A DNA stretch of 64,000 bases, from the NCBI GenBank assembly GCA_031472005.1, contig PZJY01000004.1:1462556-1526555 (forward strand), given 5' to 3'. The position numbers were made by a program, and so were the translations under genes. Under the pieces are notes generated by a model. The model saw only the letters and a program-made list of their open reading frames with translations, made no database searches and was not told where the DNA came from. Every line of letters begins with the position of its first letter. The stretch's first letter is position 1. Below, in pieces: positions 40,249 through 50,416 of this stretch. The DNA is from Tetracladium setigerum (taxonomy: Eukaryota > Ascomycota > Leotiomycetes > Helotiales).

Positions 40249-40581
40249 ATGCACATTAACAAGGCAGCAAAACGGCCATCCAGGTCAATCGCAAACAGAG
40301 ACCAGTCGATAATATCAGTCCATCATGTGATTCCCGACCTCCCTTCGCTCACGCGCCTGAAAGATCCTAGTTATAATGCTATACATGGGAAAGCTGCGTA
40401 TACACTTGGACCTTACGGGGCTCATCAGCACTTGCTTGTAGGTCATGGAAAGGAGAGTGATCTGGGGAGTGTGGAGAAGGGTGAGGATCCGCATGAACAA
40501 GAAAAGCTAGCGGGGAATTTGATTAGGATGATTGAAAGATTGCTGAGGTGCTTGGAAGAGAGAGTGAATTTTGCGTGTTGA
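40249..40581 (+). CDS. Hypothetical protein (low support)
   Basis: A 110-codon frame containing AAYTLGPYGAHQHLLVGHG and ending with a helical segment (LAGNLIRMIERLLRCLEERV). Its composition is more protein-like than the shadow frames around it, and it lies on the strand opposite the nearby convergent gene. No homologous family is recognised. It could be an orphan gene or chance. Confidence 0.3.
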   Translation: MHINKAAKRPSRSIANRDQSIISVHHVIPDLPSLTRLKDPSYNAIHGKAAYTLGPYGAHQHLLVGHGKESDLGSVEKGEDPHEQEKLAGNLIRMIERLLRCLEERVNFAC

Positions 40582-40909
40582 GGAAGCCTCTTCATCGAAG
40601 GAATAACTTTCTTTGATATACTGCTAAAGATCCACAGATATTAGTCATGATTAGTTGTGGGGAAAATAACTTTCTGAATAAAACAACTTACTTGGATCAA
40701 GAAGCTGGGCTTATGGACTTTTTGCTTCCTCATTCATCATATGGTTGCCACAAAGAAGAGATTAGGCGTTGTACATCCAGGCATCATGAAATACAATATG
40801 ACAAATCTTGGCAATTCTGACACACTTTTGACTTTAAATGTTCATTGTTAATCATACAACATTCCCCTCTCAAATTTTCGAATCTCTATTCTTAGATTTC
40901 ACTAATCCA

Positions 40910-41999
40910 TCAGTTAGCAGATATCACCCCACCAGCACAAGACAAAAACTCACATTCAAGCGCCCTCTTCTTCTCCACAAACCTCTCCAACGGCGCCCCC
41001 TCCACAAACCTCTCCGCCAAAGCATCCATACTATTATAGACCGCGACCATCCTCCCATCTCTCAGCGGTGCATTCTGCAACCTCTTCATCTCCATCATAC
41101 TCTTCCCATCATTAACCACCAACTGCTCCTGCAACCACGCCCTCACGCTCTCATGGAACTTCTCACCGCTCTCCTCAAACACCTTATTCACCATCCCCCA
41201 ATTCTCCAGCTCCTCGACGGATAGTTTGCGGCCGAACATGAGGAACTCGTTGGCGCGGTGGAGACCGATACTTTGGGAGAAGGAGAGCGCCGAGCCGTTC
41301 TCGGGAACGAGGCCGAGTGCTGAGAAGGGAATTTGGAGATAGCATGATGAGGAGGCGAGTACGATGTCCGACATACCAGTGAACCATCTACGTATCTTTG
41401 ATTTAATACAATTTAACTAAAAAAATCTTATCAGGTCACTTACGCAGCCCCTCCCCCAACAGCCGGACCGTTGAGCGCGAGGACGAAGACTTTACGGTGG
41501 TCGATGATTGAGCGAAGCATCTCGAGGGCTGGGGTGAAGCGACGCATGAAAGCAATCTTCTTCTCTGTTGAGTTGGCGTGATCACCGCTGGAATCAAGTC
41601 CACTTCCTATTTTACCCCATCAACGATCAACGATTCAGCATTTTTGATTTTTTGATATCTGGAGGTTAAAGATGGATGTACCTCTGACATCAGCGCCGGC
41701 CGAAAAGAATCTTCCTTCGCCTGTGAGGACTGTGAAGACGGTTTCTGGATGCTCGTTTAGTTCTCGGACCGCGGCGATGGTCTCCTCCATTAGCTTTCCG
41801 CCGAAGGCATTGAGACTCTTAGGTCTATTGAACTGGGATGGTTGTTAGTGAGATTAAAATGGGTGGGAGTGATACTCAGGAAGAGAAGGCTGCGCGGTGA
41901 TTGAGTGAGTGAGAGAGAGAGTGTGTGAGTGAGTACCTTGATGATACCAATTTGACCTGTTATTTCGACAATTATGTCTTGGTACTTTGAAGACGCCAT
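40910..41999 (-). CDS. Enoyl-CoA hydratase/isomerase family protein (delta3,delta2-enoyl-CoA isomerase-like)
   Basis: Four exons: 41999-41937, 41832-41682, 41606-41444 and 41387-40910. Introns are 104, 75 and 56 nt, and phases close to 284 residues. It begins MASSKYQDIIVEITGQIGII and continues FNRPKSLNAFGGKLMEE. The two oxyanion-hole segments of the crotonase fold are clear: GRFFSAGADVRG and LALNGPAVGGGAAW. The family binds acyl-CoA and moves or hydrates double bonds in fatty-acid beta-oxidation; in fungi the closest type is usually peroxisomal Eci1-like. The C-terminus (VISAN) is not a standard PTS1 tripeptide, so peroxisomal location is not shown. The first intron contains a GAGT/GAGA microsatellite. 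The exact reaction (isomerase or hydratase) cannot be fixed by eye. Confidence 0.88.
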
Positions 42000-42337
42000 C
42001 TCGGTTTAAAATAAATTGTGGCTAAGGAATTGATTCTGGGCTTGATTAAGGCAGTGTCTTCGACATTCCACCGTTGGATGTATGATTTGGAAGGTTAATC
42101 GATTCATACCTAGAGATGTCAGATTAGGAATGTTGCTGACCAGTTTCTTGGCCTCACCAGGTGGAGGCACAAGCCGAGGTTCAAGAGGGGAGCCGAGGAC
42201 CAATCTCAATCTAGCAATTCTTTGATTTGTGAACATCCTTTTAAGTTATCAAACCAGGAAAGAAACGAAAACGAGAAAAATGCCATTGTATGAAAGCTCG
42301 TTTGAATTGATGAATATTGTTGCCTTAGAAGTTTTCG

Positions 42338-42353
42338 CACGTGATGGCACGTG
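42338..42353. promoter_or_regulatory. Two CACGTG E-boxes 10 bp apart, upstream of the crotonase gene
   Basis: CACGTG occurs at 42338-42343 and 42348-42353, about 340 bases upstream of the ATG at 41999. CACGTG is bound by bHLH factors in fungi. The same intergenic space holds the 3' flank of MET10, so the target is inferred from position only. Confidence 0.4.
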
Positions 42354-42592
42354 TCTACTGTAACTATGTTCCTTGGGTCAATTGTGATGGTAAGGATTGA
42401 TGGAACAACTGCGAGGCTGACAGATAATTAGAGGGAGCTTGAAAGCTGAGGGATAATGGTCTATTCGCAAGATGACTAATCATGCGCGCTAAATCCTTCA
42501 ATATGTCATGCTAATTATGGCCTTTCTATCATCCAAAATTCTCATCATACAAGAAAAGAACAACATCGGATGCCAAATACACTTTTTCACAC

Positions 42593-45500
42593 CTAATACA
42601 CCTCGAGTACATATCTCAACTCCTCCTTGAGCCTCTCAATCTCCTTCTTAGAATCCACCTTCTTTCCGCTTGCCTTCCCTTCCCTAACGATGGCCTCCTC
42701 AAGAACCTCCGTGACATCAGGAACTGGCCAAGTGGGGCCACATAGATAGAATGCACCTTCCTCCTTGATATATGCCTTGATGATATCCGCAATCGTCTGT
42801 CTCATGCGATCCTGGATGTAGATCTTCTGAGGTTGATCACGCGAGAAAGCACGGCCGAGAAGAGTGATGACACCAGCATCTTGATAGGCTTCCCATTCTT
42901 CACCATACAGGTATTCTTCACGTTGGTGACGAGAGCCCATGTACAGTAAGATGGAACCGATTTCTTTGCCTTGGGCCTTCTGCATAGCACGGTATTGGAC
43001 GAAGGCGCGGAAGGGAGCGAGACCTGTACCGAGACCAGCCATGATGAGAGGTGCGGTGTCCTTGACGGGGAGCTTCATAACGGAAGGCTTGACACTTGCG
43101 GTGACCTTGGCGCCGATTGGGAGGCCGGCAAGGTAACGAGTCGCTTGACCGAAGCGATCGCGGCCCTTGGGGTCAACCCAAGAGACCACGACGATCATGA
43201 GAGCGACGGTGGTGGGGTTCACCATTTGACTGGATGCGATGGAGTACTCGCGACGCTTCATTGGAGAAACAATTCGGGCGATATCATGGAAGCTGGGGTG
43301 AGCAGACTTGAATTCGAGAAGGATATCAGCGAAAGTGGTGGTATCAACCTCAGCACGACGCTTGAACTCAGCAGCACCTTCAGGGCCACCAAGTGTGAGG
43401 AGTTCCTTCTTCTCATTCTCGTCGGTGGCGAACTCCGCAAGAGCTTCGTAGAAGCGCTTTGGTGGCTTGCCGAAGATGTCGATGTTTTGGATGAGAGATT
43501 GATAGACAGTTCTGGTGTCAAGAACTGCGGGGTCCTCCCGAGATGGTACTTCAACAACTTCATCTGGGTTGAGTCCGTAGAATTCCATGAACTCGGTAAC
43601 CTCCTTGGGATCGTTCTCGGCATGAATACCAAGGGCTTCACCGATGTTGTACTTGAGACCTGACTCTCCAAGGTTGAATTCAATGTGGAAGATGTTACGG
43701 TCGTAGGTGGTTGGAGTCAAACGACGATTCTCTTGAACAGTAATCTCGTAGGTCTTGGCTGTAAGCTCTGGTCGAAGTGCAGACTTCGTTCCGTAAGCCT
43801 CCTTGAATGCCAGTCCCTTAGCGGCAGACGTCCAATCGCGGAGCAAAGACGGTGGCTCAAGGTCTTCCTTCTCGAATCCAGTGAAGCTGGTTGATTTGAT
43901 TGTTTCTGGAAGATCAGGAACCTCGGCATCAACCTCAACCTCAGCCCATGATTCTGGAATCTCAATTTGTCGGAGGACCTTCTCCAAATCAGCGGCCACC
44001 TCGGCCAGAATGGTCTGGTCGGCGTTGACAGAAGCAAGCTTTTGCAACTCGGCATCCAACAAATCTGGTCGAGCAACCTTCAGGAATGCGACTTCGGAGA
44101 TGAGAGTCTCGATCTCAGCATCCTTCTCGATGGCAGCTGAAGAGGATGGGTCAAGAACGAATAGCTGGATGTTCTTAAACTTGATCTCATTTCGGAGAGC
44201 AATAGAGAGCTTCTTCTCCAAGTCCTCCTCTTTGAAAGCAGGAAGCTTGACAATAAGCTTGCCACCGTTCTTGATGTTTTTGAGAATGCCAATTTCTTTC
44301 AGTAGCTTTTGTTCACCAACATAAACAACATCAGCTTCTTCGATAGGGTAGTGGGCTTCAATTGATTTCTTGGAGCTTCTGATGTCAGTTCTGACGGTTC
44401 CACCCTGAACGAAGTTGTCATGAGTTTGGCTGAAGACCACATTTCTCGCGGAGTCTCCAGAAAGGAGCTTGCTGATGGCAGAAGGTGCTGTGAGAGCTTG
44501 GGAATCCTCGATATCCCAGAAAGTGTACTGCTCAACAGATCCTTCGGCGAGCAGAGAGATTCGCTCCACGTTGTCAACATCCTTACCAGAGACCTTCTGG
44601 AAGATTGCAGCGATGGAAGTGGGGGTGAAAGTCTCGGAGCGACCATACTTGAAATCCACAACGGTTGGCGCAGTTGTGAACTTGTCTGCAAAGATGGATG
44701 CGGCCAAGACATCCTCATACAAGTTGGAGTGTGCAGATTCATCAGCGACGGAGATTTCATCCACAACCTGACCAAGAACTGCAATAGTTCTAACTGAAGC
44801 GGGAAGTGCCTTCAAGAAAGCCTCTTCGGAGAATGGCCTGTACACACGCACATTGACGACTCCGACCTTGGCTCCTTGCTTGGCCAACTTCTCGACTACC
44901 TGGGCGCTGATAGAGCTCTCCACACTGCCAAAAGTGACCAATACAGTCTCGGCTGCCTTGTGACCATGGTATTCAAAGAGGTTGTAAGAGGTGCCAAGCT
45001 CGTTGTTGAAGGCGTTCAACAGATGAGCGACTTTGGTCTCGGAGTCGGATCTCTTGGCCAATGTTGAGAGTTCCTTCAACACATTAGTATAGGCGGAGTT
45101 GAGACCAGATTGGCTCATGATATCAATGATACGCTGGGTATCACGGCCGACGTTGATGCCATCATAGATGTGGAGTGTGGGCAGAACAGATGCGACAATT
45201 GTAGCGAAAAGAGCAATGTGCTGAGTCTCAGAAGCTGAAAAGCTGGAAATCAGTCCGAGTCCCAATTCCTCTGCGACATTCAACGCAGTTGCGTAGTCCG
45301 TAACCAATCCAGATGGAGCGTAGTCAACTGCAGCAACATGGGCAACAAATGGGTTTGCCACTGAATAGAGGAGCGAGAGTTGATCCAATGCGGAGCGGAG
45401 ACTTTGCAAGCTTGACGAGGAGGCCAACAAGGATTGAGGAATGTGTCTCTTGGCCAGATCAAAATCTTTGGAGAACATGTAACCCAACGCAATCGAGCCC

Positions 45501-45980
45501 GCACCAGAGCGTGTCTGCATGGGGGTTACTTGTGTCGTATAGCCATTGGCGTTTTGTGTACGATTCCTCGCCCAAGCCTGAACTGCAACGTCGAGATCGA
45601 AGGATTCTGGAGAGTAGGAGAAGATCTTATCGGAGAGGGCGTACGAGACCTGTTGAACCAGAGTTTGTGCAGTCACATAGGTTGGGCCATTGATCGACTC
45701 GTAGTCAATTGGTTGACCAAAGGGCAGACTGGAAGAGAGCTGGGAGAACTTCTTGAAAGTCAATGTTTGCTCTTCGGTGTTCCAGATGCTGTCGAGGGTG
45801 GGACCTCCGGCTGGGGCCTTTTAATTGATCAGTAGATGTTGTAGTATCATGAAGGAGTAAAGAGAAGGGTGTTGTAGTCCGTACCTGTTTCCGCGGACTC
45901 TCGAGGAAGGAGACTGCATCGTCGGCTTTGCGCTTCAAAGCTTTGGGAGATTCCACGTCGACTTCCATAATGTCCCCCAT
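42593..45980 (-). CDS. MET10: Sulfite reductase [NADPH] flavoprotein (alpha) component
   Basis: Two exons: 45980-45885 (32 codons) and 45817-42593, with a 67-nt intron; 1106 residues, the expected size for fungal Met10. The N-terminal half has the pyruvate:ferredoxin-oxidoreductase-like domain seen in this family (for example LPTLHIYDGINVGRD). The C-terminal part is a ferredoxin-NADP reductase-type module with the FAD-binding REYSIASSQ motif, the NADPH-binding GLGTGLAPFRAF and YMGSRHQREEYLYG, and AFYLCGPTWPVPDV near the end. The enzyme passes electrons from NADPH through FAD to the beta subunit, which reduces sulfite to sulfide in cytosolic sulfate assimilation. The very N-terminus (ESPKALKRKADDAVSFLESP) is basic and likely disordered. 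Several 100-230-codon frames on the opposite strand are shadows. Two CACGTG sites lie upstream. Confidence 0.96.
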
Positions 45981-46359
45981 TTTGAATACTGGTGATTTAA
46001 TTGGGAGTTACAAAAGTCTACAAACTGGTGTACCCTCGCAATTGCAGAGTTTTTGAAGTAGAGGAAGAGGGATAGAGAAATGAGAAGAAAAAAAAGTTAA
46101 GACAAGAAAGGAAGGATGGCGACGGCGACAACACGCCCAGACAAAGTGGGGATTGAAGATTGGAAATGGCCTACCTTCGGAGACCAGTCTAGATCCACTC
46201 TGTGTATGGGGGAGAGAACTTCCTCTCCCTCCCAAGACTGTGAGACTGCATGTCGCGCCCATTTCATTGATGAAAACACTGCATGGCCGTGGAGCACGAG
46301 GAATTGCGTGCGACGGCTAAACGGCTGAAGTCGAAATGCGGCGTTGTGCCGATTTCGCG

Positions 46360-46529
46360 TGCACGTGCATGTCTGAGGAATGAAAGACATTGCTTGGCAA
46401 GCGAGATCCAAACAGACCATCTCTAAGCGACTCATCACTCAAGAGTCAACATATTCTGAATGAATACAGCTTCGAGAGTGTTTGAAGTGTCTGACATGAA
46501 CGAGAAAACACACTTTATTTAGACACGTG
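46360..46529. promoter_or_regulatory. Two CACGTG E-boxes upstream of MET10
   Basis: A TGCACGTGCA palindrome at 46360-46369 and a CACGTG at 46524-46529 lie about 380 and 550 bases upstream of the MET10 ATG. In yeast, Cbf1 with Met4/Met28 binds CACGTG at sulfur genes; applying this to a filamentous ascomycete is inference, because the CYS3/MetR site used there differs. CACGTG also occurs at 36943-36948, 49859-49864 and 58990-58995. Confidence 0.35.
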
Positions 46530-47679
46530 TGAACAAAAAGACATCTCGAGTAGTTCTTATGCCTTGAGGTCTTGAAGTCTTGTATTTTTCCCCATGCTGG
46601 ATGTAGAATTGTGTTTGTTTTTCTTGGCTGCCTTTGTCGATTATTGCTCTGTTGTCGAAAATCATCACCCCGTTGTTTCTTCGTCAGTATTTTCTCCCAA
46701 GTCACTACTCATTGTTCTGATTCATTTCCTGTTCGAAAATGCGAAAGAAAACGAGTTGGTGAGTTGGGCGATATAGCAGTAGCGAGGAGTGGGCAGAGAA
46801 CAGCTCATCTGGCTTCTATTCTGGTATGATATTAATGGTATATCCTGATGCTTATAATTACAAAAGCATAGACTGAGAACTCTATCCATGTCGTATCCTT
46901 GATAAGAGATGAATCATCCTTGCCCTCCAACCATCAATTCAACCAATACTTGCAAGCCCAATTGCGAAGGTATTGATGAGACTATCAACTCGCCAAGGAT
47001 TGCAGTCGATTACTGTACACTGTACTTACTGGTGTACCTAGTTCTCTGTTCATGCTCGGAAAACCCGATATCCCAAAGTGCGAGAATTCGCAGCAAGGTT
47101 CCGCAACACGACAACATTCGCCCGCCTTAGAATTACCATCACACAGCAGTCGGGACAACAATAAAAGCCAAAGCCCGATATCAAACTCTTCCAAAAGCGG
47201 TGTTAAGGAAAATTTCATAGCTCTCATCGTCATTGCTTCAGCCTCTAAATTTCGTACGAGTACGACGGATCCATGCCTCGGCTAGAATAATAGACCACTC
47301 ACCACGACCCAGCCAAGCTTTCTTGCGGCCGGTAAATCCGCAACTGCGTTTGTTTGTTAGACAGTGAACCGACCACCCCGAGTATTTCTTGCATTTCATC
47401 CATGTCTCATGCAACCAGGGTCGGAGAAAGTCACTTAGATGAATTCCGATGTCGTTTCTGATTATTGTAGCAAGGCATGTTGCTATCGGCCGAATACTGC
47501 GCGGAAGATGCCTTGCAGGGGTTGAGCCTCGAGATGAATAAATACAAACCTTAGGAACCGCTAGAACTTTCATCATCAGATTCTTCATCTTCATTCAATC
47601 TTCGATCGAAACAAAGATAACTCACAACAACGCTCTAAACATTTGAACATTCAAACACGCAAATATAATCACAATCATC
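46530..47679. other. Intergenic space between divergent MET10 and FMP52
   Basis: No supported gene. Short frames on both strands lack motifs. ACTGTACACTGTACTT near 47013-47030 is another instance of the window's recurring GTAC-type motif. Confidence 0.5.
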
Positions 47680-48613
47680 ATGGCTTCAACAGGTGTCATC
47701 GGTTCGACTGGTCTTGTGGTACGCTACACCTCCAACCAAGAAAAGACCCTAGCTTGGCTTTTACTGTGCAGTACAGTACAATAGAGTGCTTATGCTGACT
47801 TCCAACCAAAGGGCGGATACATCCTGACAACCCTCCTCGCACTCCCCACAGTCTCCTCCATCCACTCACGTACGCAATCCCTCCTCTCCTCCCATCCTCA
47901 AACATCCATCCTAACCACAAAACCTCCAGTCTCCCGCCGCGCCCCAGCAAGCAAAGACCCCAAACTCCACCCTCTCGTCTCCGCCGAAACATCAACATGG
48001 GCAGCACAACTCTCAGCCGTCTCTCCCAATCCCAACATCTTCTTCTCCGCACTGGGCACGACTAGAGCCGCTGCTGGATCCGTCGAGGCACAACGCGCAA
48101 TCGATCTTGATTTAAATCTTGAAGTTGCCAAAGCCGCGAAGAATGCCGGTGTGAAGACTTATGGTAATTCCTCCCTTCCTCCCCAATCTCAAACCTCCCA
48201 TTCCATAGCTACCTACCTACCAACCTATCTATCACAATCAAAGCCCATCTAACCACTATTTGTGTAAAATAGTCCTCATCTCCTCCGGCGGCGCCAACGC
48301 CTCCTCGGGAATGGCCTATCCCCAAATGAAAGGCGCCCTCGAAGACGCCGTCAAAGCCCTCGATTTCGACCACACCATCATCCTCCGCCCCGGTCTCATT
48401 GTCGGCGATCGAGAAGACAGTCGTCCCTTGGAATTCGGAATCCGCAAATTTGCGGGCATCATGGGAAAGGTCGGATTGAAGGATTTCTGGGCCCAGGATG
48501 CGAGTGTTATTGCGAAGGCTGCTGTGAAGGCTGGGTTGGAGGCGAAGGAGAAGTTTGTCTTGTTGGGACAGAGTGATATTGTTAGGTTGGGGAAAACGGA
48601 GTGGAAGGATTAG
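47680..48613 (+). CDS. FMP52: FMP52-like protein, mitochondrial outer membrane, SDR/TIP30 fold
   Basis: Four exons: 47680-47718, 47812-47869, 47930-48163 and 48273-48613; phases close to 223 residues. It starts MASTGVIGSTGLVGGYIL, a Rossmann GxxGxxG nucleotide-binding loop, and continues with NIFFSALGTTRAAAGS and TYVLISSGGANASSGMAYPQ. The last is the active-site-like Ser plus a YxxxK-type position (YPQMK), then LRPGLIVGDRE. Fmp52 is a conserved fungal protein located on the mitochondrial outer membrane in yeast, related to human HTATIP2/TIP30; its reaction is not known. The 93-nt first intron carries a GTACAGTAC motif at 47771-47779. The gene is divergent from MET10. Minus-strand frames over exon 3 are shadows. 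Confidence 0.93.
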
Positions 48614-48945
48614 AGAGGAGAAGAGAGGATGTGTGCTTTTTGTACAAGGGGAGGGACAGAGGCGTTTGATTTGATTTGATTTCGCTCTGGTTTGGTACTT
48701 AGATGAGAGATGCGATATCGTATGATACCTTTTTGCTTTCTAGCGAGCGTCTACAAGACTAAATGAATTCTCTACTTTGGAAAAAAAAACACACTGTCGA
48801 AATACAGTATTGATTTTGATCTTCAAGTTCAACGTCTGTTGATCTCTTTCATTTACTGTATGTACAACGTCATAATACATGACTCCAAGAGATATGAACC
48901 ATCCTAATAGTTCATTATGAGAAGATGTCCTTTCAATTTACATAC

Positions 48946-49644
48946 TCAAGAGCCTCCTTCCTTCCCCGAGTTCTCAGCCCCACCCTCCGTTGGCTTTCGT
49001 GGTTTCGATACCTCTGGATTAGCCGGTGATACGTCGAGTGTATTATCTTTCGCCTATACAATTATTTAACACCATGTTAATCAACCACCCGTAGAAAAAC
49101 ACGAATCAAAAAGAAAGGATACAAACATACCTCACTCTGCCCCCTCTCCTTCTCAGGCCTCGTACTCTTCGGATCGAAAGCCTCCTTAGAATGAGCCGCA
49201 GCATCATCTGTTCCCGATTTCGTATACTGTATTGACATATTCACACGTCAACAACGATTTCCCAATCCAATCCATTGAACCAAGAGTCAAAGGAAAATCA
49301 GTTCCATCAATTTTTAAAACCAAACAAAAACTAAATTCAAACAAAATCCAACCCAAAATGAAAAAGAAATGTTTGTGTGGGAAGAGACAGAGAGGTATCA
49401 AGAGAAATACTCCAAAAAAGAAGAACCATTACCTCAGTAGCTTCTGTATCAATACTCTCTCTATCCTGCGCATTCGCCTTCGGAAACCCCTAGCTATCGA
49501 CAAACTAAACGGCCTCTCTTGCACTACTCGCGCCGGACTTCGATTTTGAATTTGAATTTGACATCTTTTCTGCACGAGAATGGGTCGAGTAATGGTGCTT
49601 CCCAAGTGACTGCGAAGGAGGGAGGTTGTTGTTGATGGTGCCAT
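48946..49644 (-). CDS. Small mitochondrial-type fungal protein of unknown function (apparent 1-nt frameshift)
   Basis: Three exons: 49644-49433, 49226-49131 and 49053-48946. Exon 1 opens MAPSTTTSLLRSHLGSTITR, a Ser/Thr/Arg-rich N-terminus like a mitochondrial presequence, then RPFSLSIARG. To reach the conserved continuation FPKANAQDRESIDTEATE the frame must move by one base at the CCCC run 49487-49490 (GGGG on the coding strand). Exon 2 (YTKSGTDDAAAHSKEAFD) and exon 3 (LDVSPANPEVSKPRKPTEGG, ending KEGGS) then join in phase. This pattern belongs to a widespread uncharacterised fungal family, recalled from memory. With one extra base the product is about 138 residues. Without it exon 1 ends in unrelated sequence, so either the gene is broken or the base is missing from the assembly. 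Convergent with FMP52. Confidence 0.7.
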
Positions 49645-50416
49645 TTTGGTGATATCTGAGATTTTAAACTTTGGGGAAGATTTTGGATTTTGGATGAAGT
49701 GTAATGAGAGAGAAAATAGGAAAGAAGAGATGAAGATGAATATGAAGAGTGATTACGTTAGGTTAGAAGGGCCTTAGAAGGAAAAAGACCCTACGCAATG
49801 ATTGATATATCATGGGTACGTCATGGTATGATGTGATGGACCTCGACCAAACAAAGATCACGTGGGTCGTCATTGCGATTCGCATTGTCAAATCCTCCCA
49901 GGCATAAGAAGTGTCTGTCACCGAGTAATGTGCTGTCTTCAGGTACTTTGTTAGAATGATGGAGGCATTGAAGATGTGTAATTGGTGATTTCTATGAAAA
50001 CAGTAGGTTTGGAGAGCTTGGCGCTGCTACGATTATGAGCACCCTTAAAAACCACAATTTATTTTTCTTGGGGGATTTGAAGATACGTACTTGTCTTCTT
50101 CTTTTCATATTGATGATATAAGTTATAAGTCTTAATTATACAGCATAACTCCTTTGTTTAGCACACTTATTGCATATATTTCAACCTGGATCTAGTAAGG
50201 TTTGGATAGGAAGCCAGCATATATCTAAACCTTCCTCTCTAGAGGCTCGACTATCGAGACACTAACATTGAAGAGAAGGAATTCATCCGATCCAAAAGAC
50301 CCTAGCATCGGTCTATGCACCCCAGACGCCAAAGTATGAATAACAAAAAACAAAAACCATCAATCGTCAATCCGTCTATCCATTACCCATCCTCTATCAA
50401 TCATGAAACTCGACAA
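49645..50416. other. Intergenic; no gene seen
   Basis: It contains the promoter side of the small mitochondrial-type gene and the 3' flank of the SNF2 ATPase gene. A CACGTG lies at 49859-49864. No other structure is supported. Confidence 0.5.

Noticed and set aside
42971..43663. 230-codon plus-strand open frame inside MET10
   Set aside because: It lies entirely opposite a conserved 1106-residue protein and has no motif; it reflects codon bias on the sense strand.
47696..48131. Minus-strand frames of 77-118 codons across FMP52 exons
   Set aside because: They are antisense shadows of a phase-closed four-exon conserved gene.
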